Below, one piece after another: positions 50,666 to 63,700 of a DNA stretch of 64,000 nucleotides. Source of the DNA: Wuchereria bancrofti (lineage: Eukaryota > Nematoda > Chromadorea > Rhabditida > Onchocercidae); the NCBI GenBank assembly GCA_005281725.1, contig SSBO01000012.1, positions 10,278,975 to 10,342,974 on the forward strand, in the 5' to 3' direction. Position numbers and translations under genes: made by a program. Numbering within the stretch: the stretch's first letter is position 1; every line of letters begins with the position of its first letter. The notes beneath the pieces are model-generated. The model saw nothing but the letters and a program-made list of their open reading frames with translations, was not told the origin of the DNA and did no database searches.

Positions 50666-53600
50666 CAGTAGTAATAACAATACTACTAATAATAGTAGTA
50701 ATAGTAATTGTAATAATAATAATAATAGTAAGTGTGAAAAAAATGAAGAAAAAAAGAAGTCAATCTATTTAACAGGAATGTTTATTCTGCTCTTTTTTCT
50801 TTTTGGTACCTGAATATTTATCTATTTTTTTTAAATTTTTTACTCTATCAATCTTGTATACATTGTTAAATTCGAAATAATTATTGGCTTTGAAGGAAAT
50901 TTTTGTTTTAAAATGAAAAGAAAGGAGCAAGAAACTATACGAATGATTGGAACAACTGGTTGATATTATTGGGTAAAGAAAAACGAAATGAATTAGTTAA
51001 CAGTATGAGAAGGGGCGGAGAAAAAAGGAGAGGAAAAAAAATGAAAAGATAGTTAGTTGATGATAATAGGCGAAAAGAGAATTTGCAAATCATCATAAAA
51101 TTCATTTACCGCCTATATTTCATCTAAACAGCACTAATTGCAATTTTTTTAAAAAAAAAGAAAAAGAAACCTTTAATTTTTTAAAAATTTTGATAACAGT
51201 AATTTTTGTGAAAAAGAGAGAAAAAATCTAATAAACAGAAGTCCTCTTATGCCATCTAAACAACACGAATTGAAATTCGAAAAAAAAACTTAAACTTTTT
51301 GAAAATTTGGATCATATTAATTTGGTGATTTGTGAAAAATAGAAAAAAATCCAATAAATTAAAAAGAAAAAATTCACGATAAATTTTCAGTTTCGTTCAA
51401 TCAATCAAATCGATTTCAGTTAAATCACATTAAAGATAAACTTTTCACATTTTAGAACACATAAAAAATTTCAGTTTTTATCACTAAACTTACTAATCAT
51501 TACATCATTGTGATATTTCATTTCTTATCACTCATCATTCATTCACTCCTCTCTCAAACGTTTCGTTTTTTTTTCGCTTTTTCGTTCCTTTCCTTTTTTT
51601 TCCTTTTTTGATTTATTAATAAATCATATCATTAGTTATTTTTGATATGAAATATTAAAAATAAGCAAGAAATAGTAATTTCTTGCTTATTTCTCATCCA
51701 AGAAATTAAAATTATTTTTTCCACTCGTCCAAACTAATATAAGTAATTATTTCAATAAATGAAAATTAAAACAAAATTATCATATGTATTTAGAAATGAT
51801 AATTTCATTTGAATATCTCACGTAATTTCATATAATATGAATATACTGTATAAAGCTATCGTACACGTATACATACGAGAAATTTAAAACGTAGCAACAA
51901 AATATTTTTAAATATTTTATTAACACAAAAATGATTAATAAGATGGAATTATTATTATTTATTATCATTTATAGCGAAAGTTGATATTATGGAAAAGCGA
52001 GGAGGTAAGATGAATTGGAATGAATTGATAAAAATTGAATTAGATATATAAAATTGATATTGATATATAAAATCGATATAAAATTGATAATAAATTGAGT
52101 TAGATTTAAACTAATACAAAAGTTCGAAAATAATTTCTTCAAAACGAAATCAATTTATATTACTGAAAAATTATTCAACTTCCTTTTTTTTTCGTCATTT
52201 TTTCATTTAAACTAATTGAAACTATTCTGCTTTCTTTTACTTTCACGTAAGATGGATGAAAAAAATGAAGTGAAATGAATGAATGAAACGAAATGAATGA
52301 AATGAGTGAACGGATGAATGAATGAATGAACGGATGAATGAATGAATGGATGAATGAATGGAATGAATGAATGAATGGAATGAATGAATGAATGGAATGA
52401 ATGAATTAATGNNNNNNNNNNNNNNNNNNNNNNNNNNNNNNNNNNNNNNNNNNNNNNNNNNNNNNNNNNNNNNNNNNNNNNNNNNNNNNNNNNNNNNNNN
52501 NNNNNNNNNNNNNNNNNNNNNNNNNNNNNNNNNNNNNNNNNNNNNNNNNNNNNNNNNNNNNNNNNNNNNNNNNNNNNNNNNNNNNNNNNNNNNNNNNNNN
52601 NNNNNNNNNNNNNNNNNNNNNNNNNNNNNNNNNNNNNNNNNNNNNNNNNNNGAATGAATGAATGAATGAATGAATGGAATGAATGAATGAATGAATGAAT
52701 GAATGAATGAAGTTAGCTGTGTGTTATAGAAATTAATGATTACAATAAGTCACTTAAATACTTTTATAAATTATAAAGCAAATGACTGATTGTTTGAAAA
52801 ATAACGAGGAACGGAAAAAAAGAAAAGGAAAAAGGAGGAATTTTATTTTTCTTTGAAATTAAAATTTTTGAGATTTTATTTTGAAAATTTACTATATAAT
52901 TTAAACATTTATCATTCGTAACTTTTGATGCATTTCTTCTATCACTTTATATTACATACTTATAACTAATATATACATATACATATATACATGCACACAC
53001 ACGTAAGAATAATATCCGTGTACCACGTGTAACTAATTACCAAATGGAAAAAAATTTCTTTTCACGTATAAAAATATACATTTCTACTACATGTGTAACT
53101 AATTAGTAAACATAAAGAGGAAAAAATAAGTATCAAAATAATGCCATATGTTAATTAATTAAATTATTATCATATTTCTTTTGTTTTTTTCTCGCTTTTT
53201 TTTGAAACGACTAATATTACTTTTTTAAAATTTATTTACTCATTTTTTTCCATTTATTTACTCATTTATGCATCTATTTGTTTATTCAATTATCATCTTT
53301 TTACACTAATTTAACCAATATAATTATTTTTTTCTAAAAAAATTTATTTACCGATTTTCTTATTTATTTACTTGTTTGTTCATCCATTTGTTTGTCTCTT
53401 AAAAAATCAAAACAAAAAACAAAAAAAAAAAACAAAAAGAATTAATATTATAAGATTAAGAAGGAATAACAGCATAGCTTTTTCTCATATTCTTTCTTTT
53501 TTTTGAAAAAGAATGAAAAAGTAAACAAAACGTGTACTCGAATAGAAATATGAATAAAAAAAAATGTTCAAAAATGGTTGATGTATGTCATACATTTATA

Positions 53601-56600
53601 TATTTTATGTATGTCAGATCTTTTTCTGGAATGTTATGTATGTGTGTGTATGTGTCAGTCTGTCCATCCGTTTATATATGTATATATATACATGTGTATG
53701 TGTGTGTTCATTTCAAAAAAAATTCAAATAAAAAAAGGATTTGGATAAGCAAACGAAGAAAACAAAAAAAGAAAGGAAAGAATGACAAATTTTTGTTTGC
53801 AAAAAATAAAATATTTTACTTATTTGTTTCATTGATTTCATTCTAATATTTCAGAAAAAAGAAGGATATAGCAAGAATCAACTTTTTTTTTTCTTTCCAC
53901 TTCCCTTTCTTTTTTTCGTTGAAAATAATTGAAGTATTTCTTTTTAAAATAGTCATTTCAATCAACCGATAAATTATCAATCAATCGATTTATATACAAC
54001 ATACATATATATTATACATAATAATATTTTGTCAAAATAGATATGAGATAAAAACAATGTGAAACTTTTCCACAGAATATACGAAAGAAAAAAAAAGAAT
54101 TTCTTTTTTGTCCGAATAAGCAAACAAGTGGTTTAAAAATCCTCAAATTTCTCTTAATATATCTTTTTCCCATCATTTCTTCTTTCAATCTCTTTCCCTT
54201 TCTCTCTCTCTCTCTCCCCCTATCTCACCCTTCTAATTGATATCACTTTCATTCATTTCTTTCTCTCCCTTTCTCTTCTTCAATATTCCAAAATTTCTAA
54301 TTTTTTTCAACTAATCATTTAGCGAAAGTGAAATATTGATTTTACTTTTTTATTAAAACTATTAAAATCAGAAATGTGCTTGAAAAAAAAGAAATTTAAC
54401 AAGAAAAGTTTTTTTAATTAAATTTTTTACTTTATTTAATTTTATTTTTAATTGTAAAAAAGAAAAATGAAACAATTTATCAATTATTTGTTCAATCAAT
54501 TGATAAATTAATATAACAAATTAATTTTATATCATTGGATTCATTCATTCTAATGCAATATGTATTGTAGTGTAAATGAATGTGTATGCATCATTTTTTG
54601 TATAATTACTTAATCAATAAAAAAAATTCAAATAAAATGCTGCAAATCAAATTTACATCATTCCTTTTATTTTTCTTCTTTCTTCCATTTCAATAAAAAT
54701 TACTCTTGAAAGAAGCGACAATTAAAGTAATGAAATGTAATTTATTCTAAAATTTATTCTACCCTTTATTATTTTATTTTTTTTTTTACTGTTTTTATTT
54801 TCTAATTTATTTCACATAAATGTTCGTCAGATAAATGAAAATGAGAATACGCATTAAATTAATTTTATCTCTAAATGAAATTTTAGTATGGCTAAAGAGA
54901 AGAAGAAAAACAATAAGTGTTAGGATTTACAAAAATTTTAAACAATTAAACCCATAATTAATTATTCACTAATCGAATTTATTTATCTTTTTAATAAGTT
55001 AAGAAGATTAATAATGATTAATGGCAATTATAATAAATAATAACAAGCAAATAAACAAATAATAGTAATAAATAAGAAAATAAAAAAAAGGAAAAAATAT
55101 AATCTAAAATTTTAAATTTTAGTAGAATAATTTTTCTTTTCCCTAAATTAAAGATTTTAATGAAATAAACTAGGGATAAAAAGTAAAAAATATGAAATAT
55201 TTTACCAGTTCGTATTATCTTACTATTTGAAAATTTTCCATTATTTGATAATGTTTTAATCTTTACATCGCTTTCATTTTGTTTCGTTTCACTTCTTTTG
55301 CTGCTATTACGTTTCATAAAGCTTCGACGTAACATTCTTAGTCTGAAAGAAATAAAAAATAATTTTGTCTTTTAAATTTTACAGCAAAAAATTAATATTA
55401 TTATTAAAACTATTATCACGTTTTCCTTTCTACAAAAAAAGGAAAAGTTATTATGATTTTTATATAGCAATTATAATTTTTATATAATTATTACAATTTT
55501 TATATCATATTGAATGATTAGAAAAATAATAAGGCAAGGAAAAAATGTATATATTCGTTTCAATTTTTAATGATTAAGAAAAAATGGAATGAAACAAACA
55601 ATTTAATGAATGAATAAATGCGCGAAAAAAAGTTATCAAAAAAATTTTTGTCCTTATTTTCAAATTTCTAATAAAATAACGTGTTTAATTTCTAATAAAA
55701 TAACGAATTCATTAATCTGATAATAATATTAATTAGAGGGAAGAAAGTGAGAGCAAAAAAGAAAAAAAAAATATTTTATCAGATTTCGTTTTCTAACCAA
55801 TAAATATTAGCAAAATAATTTTTTTTCGTAATTTATTATGATAAATTGTTATTCATATAAACATTTGAAATGACATCATAAACAGTGATTTATTTATCAA
55901 AAAATAATCATACCATACTTGACTGATTATCTCATAATTAATTTTAATCATAATTCATTAAATAATTAACTATTACCGATTTGTAAATTTTAAAAAATCG
56001 AAGCAACATGAAGCAGTTTGCGATGATAAAGCAATGCATTGCTGGCAAATGTCACCACCTGTAATAAAAAAAAAAAGGGAATGCTTGATGGCTTCGGTAA
56101 AACCATGCTTGTTATAATCAATAAAAGGGCCTTTTTTCCTTCTTCTCTTTTTTATTCGTTTTTCTCTTCTCTCCCTCTCTCTTTCTCCCCCGCGCCCTCC
56201 GTCCGACTCTCACTCTCTCTTTTCCTCTAATTTTATTATGACTATTCCTGCTTGTAAAAAAATGAAAAGCAATAATTTTGAACGATAAAATATTTGTAAT
56301 TATATTTTATATTTGAATTAATTTTTAATAATAATAAATAATGATAATAATAATAAATAATCAATTCAAAACTATTAAATTAATCAATCACTCTTGAAAA
56401 AAAAACAAAAATAGAATTATACATATGTGATAAGATTAATATTTCATTTAATTATTAATAAAGTAATATATTTGTTGAATTTTTTTTTTAAAAAAGAAAG
56501 GGCAATGAATAGAGGTAAAAAAATAAATTGAAATATATGAATGAATTAATTACCTGACTGCTTTCGATATTTTAATTGATCCAATGAATAATCATTTACA

Positions 56601-59600
56601 ATGCAAATTTTTGTTAATGGTAAAAACTGTTTATCTCTAAAACTTTAAAAAATTTTAAATTTGATATATTTAAGAAATGAACAATAAAAATTATTCAAAA
56701 AAGATGAATAATGTTGAAATTTTAACATACACACTGTACAGTGTATAAGTGGCAGGAAGAAGAATGAAACAATTTTAATAAAAAAACATTTTGGGGAAGG
56801 AAAAAAGAGAAAATGAAAAGGAGAAAAGGGGAGAGAAAGAAAAAAACAAATTAAATGATGAAGTGAATAAATACGAGAATTAAAAAAAGAGGAGGGAAAA
56901 GAAGAAAAGAAAAAGAAAAAAATTTTTCCGGACAGCTAAATATAACTAAACTATACATACATATATAAAATAACTAAACTATATAAATTCTTTTACCTTT
57001 TAGTGTAAATAAATGGGGTAAAAAATTGATTGGAATATACCAAACAATCATATTTATGTTAATATAAGTTATAAACCGGAAAAAATGTATAATACACAAT
57101 GTGACTTGTTTTCCGGAAAGAAAAGAACTACATATTCTCAATGTATTTTTATGTGTTCCATTCTTTTCTCAAAAATGGATATTAAATTTAATTTACTAAT
57201 GTAAGAAAGTTTACTAAATAAAAAAAAATTGTTCTTTTTTGAAAATTGAAAAGAAAAAAATTCAAATAGTCTTAATATCTTATAAAATTACTTGTTATCT
57301 TTTAAAAGTGCAAATAGTTTAAATTAATGCTTTAGCTTCATTTCGAATAGGCTTAAATTATTTTGGTAACTTTTGTTTTGGATAATTTCTTTTTTTCAGA
57401 TCTATCTTCAAAATAAAAATGATTTATCCATTTTCTGAAATCGATCTGAATTTTTATTTTTAACTGATTTCACTCAAAATTATTAGTACATCTTCGATTA
57501 ATATAATACTCGTTAAATTAACTGATTATTTGTAATAGTATATCATCTATGAATTAGTGTCTACTGTATGCTATATTGGAAATAGATAGAAATAAATTAT
57601 CCCACAAACTTTTTGTCATAAATGATTATAATAAAATCTTTAAATACATAAAAAAATTCCAATTATAATTAATTACAAATTAAAAGTTGCAAATATATTC
57701 TTTACATTATTATCAATCAATTTCTATGATAATAAATTACTGTTCAAAAGATATTTCAGATGAAAAAGAAATCTCAGGAAAATTGGATACCGTTGTTGAT
57801 TAACCGGTATAATTTCCAGATAAGTAATTGGTAATGATGCTTGAAGAAGACGATAAACATCTGAAAATGGAATAAAATCAAGTTTGCATCCATTTATTGC
57901 TATAATTTGATCACCGGGAAATAAAGCACCGCATCTGAAATTATTAAAAATAAAAATTTTTGCAATTTCCTAAATTAATATTTAAAATTTTTTCTTAATT
58001 AAAATGTACAAATTTAAAATTATAACTTTTTTTTTTGAAAAGTTCAAAAGAAATAATACAGTTAGCATGAACTGAAAAAACAGTAGTTGAAAGTTGAATA
58101 GTTTGAAACTAAAAAAAAGTTTCTTTCATCAAATCAGCCATCATTATCATTCCTTTTCCATTTTCTCTTCTCTCTATCTTTTCTTACATTCATTTTATTT
58201 GTAATGAATTGACAAATTAAAAATTTAGTTTAATTAATTTTACAACAATCATTACTAGAATTATTGAAAATGTTAATAAATTTGAATTTAGAAAAAAAAG
58301 TTTTCAAACCTATCAGCAGCTGATGCTGGTACTAAATGATCGATAAAAAATGCATATGTTGTCTTATTTGTATGATCAATTTCACAAATAAGTTCAATTC
58401 CAATATCTAAATTGAAGCCTTTTTCAATTTTCACACAAACACAATTATTGTTTCGATATGTCATATCTGAAAAAAAAATTTTTTTTATTTATGATAAAAA
58501 TTTGTTGGAATTAAAATATGTCTATTTTTTCCAAAAAATTTGTACTCAATTTTTAATTATAACAATAGCATTATTGTAATTTATATCATATCAAATTATA
58601 CAATATTATTGAGATGTAAAGTCTTATACAAAAATTTCATTTCTTATTTTGCTAACTTTTAAATTATCAAAGCAAAATTTATGTTATCATTTTTCTTTTT
58701 ATAGTAATAATAAAAATTGAATTTTTACACTTCATTTCTTTTTTTTCTCTTTTCACTCTTTTATCTTTTTTTTGAAAAGAAATTTTTTTTTTGTCACGCA
58801 TTTTTGAATGTATTGAAATATACCAATTGTATTGATATAATATTCAATTGTTAGTACAACCGTATTAACAGCTTCAAAAAGTAATTTTTGCGCTGCAGCT
58901 AAGGTAGCATTGAATACATCAGCGCCATTAATACCAAGTACACGATCACCAATTCGTAAACGTTTTTCCCTGAAATATATATGAATGATTATAAAATTTT
59001 GATTTAAGAAAAAAAAAATCTTCATATTATTCTTTTATTTATTTTTTATATTTGCATATGTTTTCTTTCTTTTTAATTTTTATTTGTTTATTTTTAATCG
59101 TCATATTATTAAAAAATATTACGTTTTTCTTTTCAATAAAAAAAAATCTCTTTTTCGAATTTCTTTTCTCTCCTAAGATTAATTTTTATTTTTATCTCCT
59201 TATACATGATTTTTTAGATTAAATTATTTAAAAAGAAAGAAAATAGAAACTAATTAATCGGTGGAAAATTATTAGATTGTAACAAATGTTACAAAAAAAA
59301 ATCCATCAAAAAAATTACCGATAAGCTGGACTACCGGTTCGAATATTCATAATTGTAAGAGGTCGTAATTTCTCTCGATCAGGTCCATATGCGCCACCAC
59401 GTAATGTAATACCAATTCGATTATTCTCTTTCATTAATCGAATATCCGCATATGCTAATCGAGTATTTGTTGGTTGTTTAAAATCTGTTAATTGTTTTAA
59501 AAAAATTTTTTTTTTAAAAATTTAAAAAAATATATTTTTCTCACTTCCTTTATTCCTAACAACTTCTATTTTTAAAATTTTTATTAGTTACAATATCAAA

Positions 59601-60794
59601 ATGGTTATTTCTAAAAAATTTATTAATTGATTTAAGTATTAATAATGTTATTTTGCGTTTTTAAATTTGCCAATTTTAAGCATTGGAAATTTTTAGAAAT
59701 TTATCATTTCATTTTAGCATACTAATGATCTCATTTTATATTACTCAATATAATGAAACAACTTTTATTTGCTAAAAAACAAAAAAAAATTATTCGAAAA
59801 TTAATGAAAATAATTAATAATGATACCGTTATCATCAAGATTATATTCAACTTGTAAATAAACACAATTTCCGGAATTCCGTAATAATGTCATTATTTGC
59901 TGATGTGTAAGATTATTTAGCTGAAATAATTCAGATTTATTGCTTTTTTTTTTCTTGTCTTTTTTCTGTTTTAAAATTTTACAGAAAGACGAAGAAGAAG
60001 GAGAAGAAAAAAGGAAACGCTCATCATATCATAAGAATGCTATTAAAATGATTTTAAAAATTTTTAAAATTTACAGCAATTCCGTTCACTTGCTTCAACT
60101 GTTCGCCTATTCGTAGTTGATCACTGACATGTGCAACACTTCCCGGTCTGAGAAATGTGATTGATGGCGGATGTAATTGATCTGTCCCACCTGTAACAAA
60201 TAATTTTTACAAATTTTTACATTATATGCACTAAAAACGTGAAGGGAAAAAATTAACTGAAAATTTTTTTTAATTTAAAAAAAATTTACAAAAAATTTAT
60301 TTTATTACTGATTGGTATATATAGTTTTATAGGTTTTATTTTTTTCCCTTCCTTTCTTTTTTGTTAAATTTATCATGTTAAATTTTTTAACTGATATTTT
60401 TAATATTTTTGTAAAAAATATTGAAAAAAAAGTTTCTTCTTTTTACCTGTTAAACCAATTCCAAATGGACAATTAATGCTACGTTGAAGGTAAATATCCA
60501 CAATACCTTTTGCTTTACTATCATCATTCGTATTATGTTTTTTAAAAATTTTACACAAACATCGTGAAGTTTTATCTCTAAAATATAATCGTTTAAATAT
60601 GTTATAATTATAAATGAAAAAGAAAGAAAGAAAAAAATTCGATAAAAATTCCATTTTTTTCAATGAACAAGCAATAATACCTATATTAATTGCACAGGTA
60701 TTATTGTTTGCTAATTATTTCCACTCAAATAATATTTCAGAACTAAAAATTTATATCTAATACAATTAACTTACTCATTATTTCCTTCAAGCAT
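37788..60794 (-). CDS. Seven-PDZ scaffold, GRIP1/2 homologue
   Basis: Homologue of glutamate receptor-interacting protein, a scaffold that binds receptor tails. Exons in transcript order: 60794-60775, 60577-60447, 60190-60075, 59920-59827, 59484-59319, 58969-58824, 58466-58310, 57934-57791, 56636-56554, 56058-55977, 55342-55206, (microexon 50383-50360), 46202-46004, 45397-45258, 44523-44376, 44227-44080, 43743-43595, 43066-42906, 42759-42657, 42309-42179, 41859-41758, 41544-41403, 41078-40956, 40264-40089, 39450-39224, 38899-38786, 38361-38224, 37964-37788. All phases fit: 1217 residues, or 1225 with the microexon. PDZ1-3 lie near 33-325, PDZ4-6 near 450-725, PDZ7 near 1100-1185, with binding loops FGIG, IGIT, IGIE, FGLV, LGIV, LGIT and FGFS. 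GRIP-specific links include SPAERSGVLQVGDRIIAIN, SIDSAVESLDDS, VLEALETVGEAAMLRKLE and the basic LRMLRRSFMKR before PDZ4. Exon 1 could begin further upstream. Confidence 0.93.
43917..44007. repeat. (ATT)n trinucleotide tract
   Basis: Imperfect TTA/ATT run in a GRIP intron. Similar tracts lie at about 45840-45980, 49340-49445 and 61155-61235. Confidence 0.85.
46382..46716. repeat. Duplicated contig ends flanking a single N
   Basis: A segment of 167 bases starting TATTATAAATTAAATATAAA is present at 46382-46548 and again at 46550-46716, separated only by the N at 46549. As at the 6261-6271 gap, this looks like unmerged overlapping contig ends. It lies in the GRIP intron just upstream (in transcript sense) of the exon at 46004-46202. 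Confidence 0.85.
49960..50245. repeat. Degenerate tandem repeat, about four copies
   Basis: Four successive units of roughly 65-75 bases share GATAAACTTCTAATTAGTAA, then a variable AAAATTGC segment, then AATAATTATTATGGAAAAA. They lie in a GRIP intron, about 115 bases downstream (in transcript sense) of the 24-nt microexon. A shorter direct repeat around CAGGTAGTTTAATTATTA precedes them at about 49830-49900. Confidence 0.75.
50360..50383 (-). CDS. Candidate 24-nt GRIP microexon
   Basis: On the minus strand ATTATTCAG is followed by 24 bases and then GTAAGTTTT, an excellent acceptor and donor pair. The length is a multiple of three, and its phase fits exactly between the exons ending at 55206 and starting at 46202. 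Inclusion would insert eight residues (GIAGIASI) between the basic linker and PDZ4. Human GRIP1 has a GLAG stretch at the equivalent place, which favours a real exon. The exons also join in frame without it, so it could be a cassette. Confidence 0.65.
50622..50672. repeat. (TAG)n microsatellite
   Basis: About 16 uninterrupted TAG units followed by imperfect AGC, AAT and TAG units to about 50720. Intronic in GRIP, roughly 240 bases upstream (in transcript sense) of the candidate microexon. Confidence 0.9.
51659..51692. repeat. Perfect 15-bp inverted repeat
   Basis: The arm at 51659-51673 (core ATAAGCAAGAAAT) is the exact reverse complement of 51678-51692, with a 4-base loop. It lies within the long GRIP intron. 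Confidence 0.85.
52265..52711. repeat. (GAAT)n microsatellite spanning an assembly gap
   Basis: Tandem GAAT/GAATG-type units run on both sides of a 240-N gap at 52412-52651. The tract probably collapsed or broke the assembly, so its true length is unknown. It lies inside a GRIP intron; an open frame across the Ns is meaningless. Confidence 0.9.
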
Positions 60795-63700
60795 TGTAGG
60801 TATCTTTTTAATATTTAATAAATCTGCAATGTGTAAAAAATAAAGCATAATAAAACGAAAAGTTTTGCTAAACAATTGATAAGCAAATCGATTAAATTAT
60901 TATAAAATATTTTACCAAAGAAGAAAAAATTTTTTTCCTAAATAAGGTGATAAAAAATCAATTTATTTAATAAACAATCATAAAATTTCCATTGATCATT
61001 TGGCAAGTAAACATTTTGTATCAGTAATTGAGCAATTAAACAAATAGCAAAAATATTATGATGCATTAGTTTAGGTACTAATGTAATTTCAACATTTTGA
61101 TATAAGAAAAAAGAATGAAATTAATTTGTCAACAAAAAAATTAATTCGTCAACGAAAAAATAGTGATAATAATAATAATAACAATAATAATAATAGTAAT
61201 AATAACAACAATAAATAATGGCAATAACAATAATAAAAGCTTTAAAATGTATTTAAATAGCTAAAGAATGAAAAAACAAGGCTAATTTATGTTCACATGA
61301 AAAATTATAATTAAAAAAAAATTCAGTTTTCAAATAAAAGAAGAAAAATGTATGTAAAATGATGACATGAAAATTGTTTAATTTCTGCGTACTGAAAAGC
61401 AGCTGGACAAAACTGAAAATAGAAATGAACTGAATGATTGGTGACATGAAATGACAGAAAAGATGATACATTATACAGTTGCATTTGATATTATTCATAT
61501 ATCATATAATTTCAATTTTTCATTTCAGTCCGAAATTGAAAAGAATTTAAAAAAAAAGAAAACCGAAAAAGAAGCGTTACTTTAGATAATAGCATTTCGT
61601 AATTTTTTTTATATAACTTAAACATTTACGCTAGAATTGATGTTAGCGAAATAAAAAGAAAGAGAGATGGTTTTTTCTTTTTTAAATCAAATTTAGAAAA
61701 TAATTGTTGAAATTATTTGAAAGTTTAAATAAAATTACTTAAACTTTCAAATAATATTATGATTCTATTTCATTATTACCATTTCCAATTTTCATTTTCT
61801 CCTTTAACTCATCTCTCTTTTTTCTTTCCTCTTTTCTCTCCCCTCTCTCTGCCTCTCTCTCTTTCTCTTTCTCCTTATTTATTTTGTAAAATTTTTTTCT
61901 TTTCTTTTCGAGAGATGAATAAATTATATGCACCATTTATGGAGAATTTTTGAGAAATTATTTCAAAATTTTATCAGTGAAACTGGTATATCAAAATAAA
62001 ATAATAACATTGCAAAAAAAGCAGCAAAAAATGCGAAGAAAGAACGAAAAAAGCAAAAAAAGCATGTAATGATGATATGTGACAGGGTGAGACAATTTTT
62101 AAAAAGCAATTAACCTGCATTCGTGGTTCACATTTTGCACACCCTTTTCTATTAATTCAACACTTTTCAACATTGTCCTTTTTTTCATTTTTTTTCATCG
62201 CTTTTTTTTCTTTTTGAAAAAAACACAATGAAAAATGTTTGGATAAATTTTAACAAGTTTACTGAATTATTTAAAATTTCTTAAAAAGAGAAAAGAAAAT
62301 ATAAAATATGAATGTCCTTTTTTTCTTTTCCTTTCTTGTTATTCTCTTTTAATTTCTATTTTTTTTGTGTGCATAATTTTGAATAAACCAACTTTTTCCT
62401 GTTTGTTTTTTTTCTTTTATTTTTTTTTACAATATAAAATCAAATTTACTTTCCTGCTTTTTTCTTTTTTAATTTTTAGACAATATTTCAAAGACGGCCG
62501 AAAAATTTAATTCAAAGTTTTTTCCTCTTTTTTTTTGAAATCGAAAATAAACGATTACAAATGATATTTATTTTGAAGAAAATAGAATACCAATTTGTTA
62601 TAGTTGTCGAATAATCTAATTAAAAGATTTGATCAAATGGAAATAATCTGATAAAATGCAAAATTCTACTTTTATCTGTTCAGTTCTGACTGCTGATATC
62701 CTGAAATCACTTCTAGTTTCCACTAATTTTCTTTTCCATAAATGCGATGATGAAAGAAATCATTCGTAATAATGTAAATTGGGCTTGTTAATAAAAATTC
62801 TTAAATACGAACCTGTTTTTTTTTTCATTTTCAAATATAAAACATTTTTGAGATCACTGAAAATTTAATCCAACAAATACAATCAATGTAATTAGAATAA
62901 TTAAATTTATCAAAACGCTAATCTATTGACAAATTTGAAGCTAAAATGAATGCATCAAAAATTATTATTCGATCATTGTGAATAAATAATCTATCAATAG
63001 ACCACATTTTTTGACAAATTTTAAATTTCAATTCAATTTAAACTTTAAAATTATAATAATAATAATTTGAACTAAAGCAACCAGATAATTATCACATTAC
63101 GGAAGAAGAACGAGTGGTAACCATAATTAATAGGTAGCAATCGATTTGAAGATGGTAAGCTGTTGTAAATTGATTCATATGGTATTGCAATAATAGAAAT
63201 TGATACAGAATTGAAACATGAAAATGAGGAGAGAAGGAGGAGGAAGAGGAAAGGTCAGAAATGATGTAGGGACGTCGATGGATAATTGGGTCGGAGTACC
63301 ATCAGAACATAACGCCTGCATTGAGTTCACTGGCAATAAAGCATTGAAGATGAACAATAAAAGACAAAAACGAGAACAAAACAAAGAAAAGAAGGAGGAA
63401 AAAAGAGGAGATCGGTCAATGACTTTCTGAGGAAAACATATGATGATACTAATAATAATAATTAATAATAATAATAATAAATAATAATAATAAATCCATA
63501 TGGGATAAGGTTTGTGTTTATTTAAAGGAATAACAATAGCTCTTACAGTGACCAATTATATTAATCAACTAGCCACTTGTTCATTAATTATGATGTATGA
63601 AGCACTCAAGCATGATATTCTCAAGTCTATACCATACCTTTTTCTTTTTTGTTTAAATTCGTCTGTTTTTTTTCTTTGTTAGTCTCTTGATTGCATCTCG

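Noticed and set aside
50622..50720. Regular TAG array considered as a CRISPR-like or telomeric repeat
   Set aside because: It is a plain trinucleotide microsatellite with no spacers and no telomere motif.
52388..52657. Open frame of 89 codons across the N gap
   Set aside because: It consists almost wholly of unknown bases inside a GAAT microsatellite.
62115..62174. Possible upstream coding exon for GRIP (minus strand, starting MLKSVELIEKG)
   Set aside because: Its donor leaves two bases, which puts the next exon (60823-60775) into a frame with an immediate stop. It could only be non-coding.
63175..63555. 126-residue minus-strand frame and opposing 70-residue plus-strand frame
   Set aside because: Mostly low-complexity leucine, isoleucine and serine runs on one strand and lysine, arginine and glutamate on the other; no recognisable domain.
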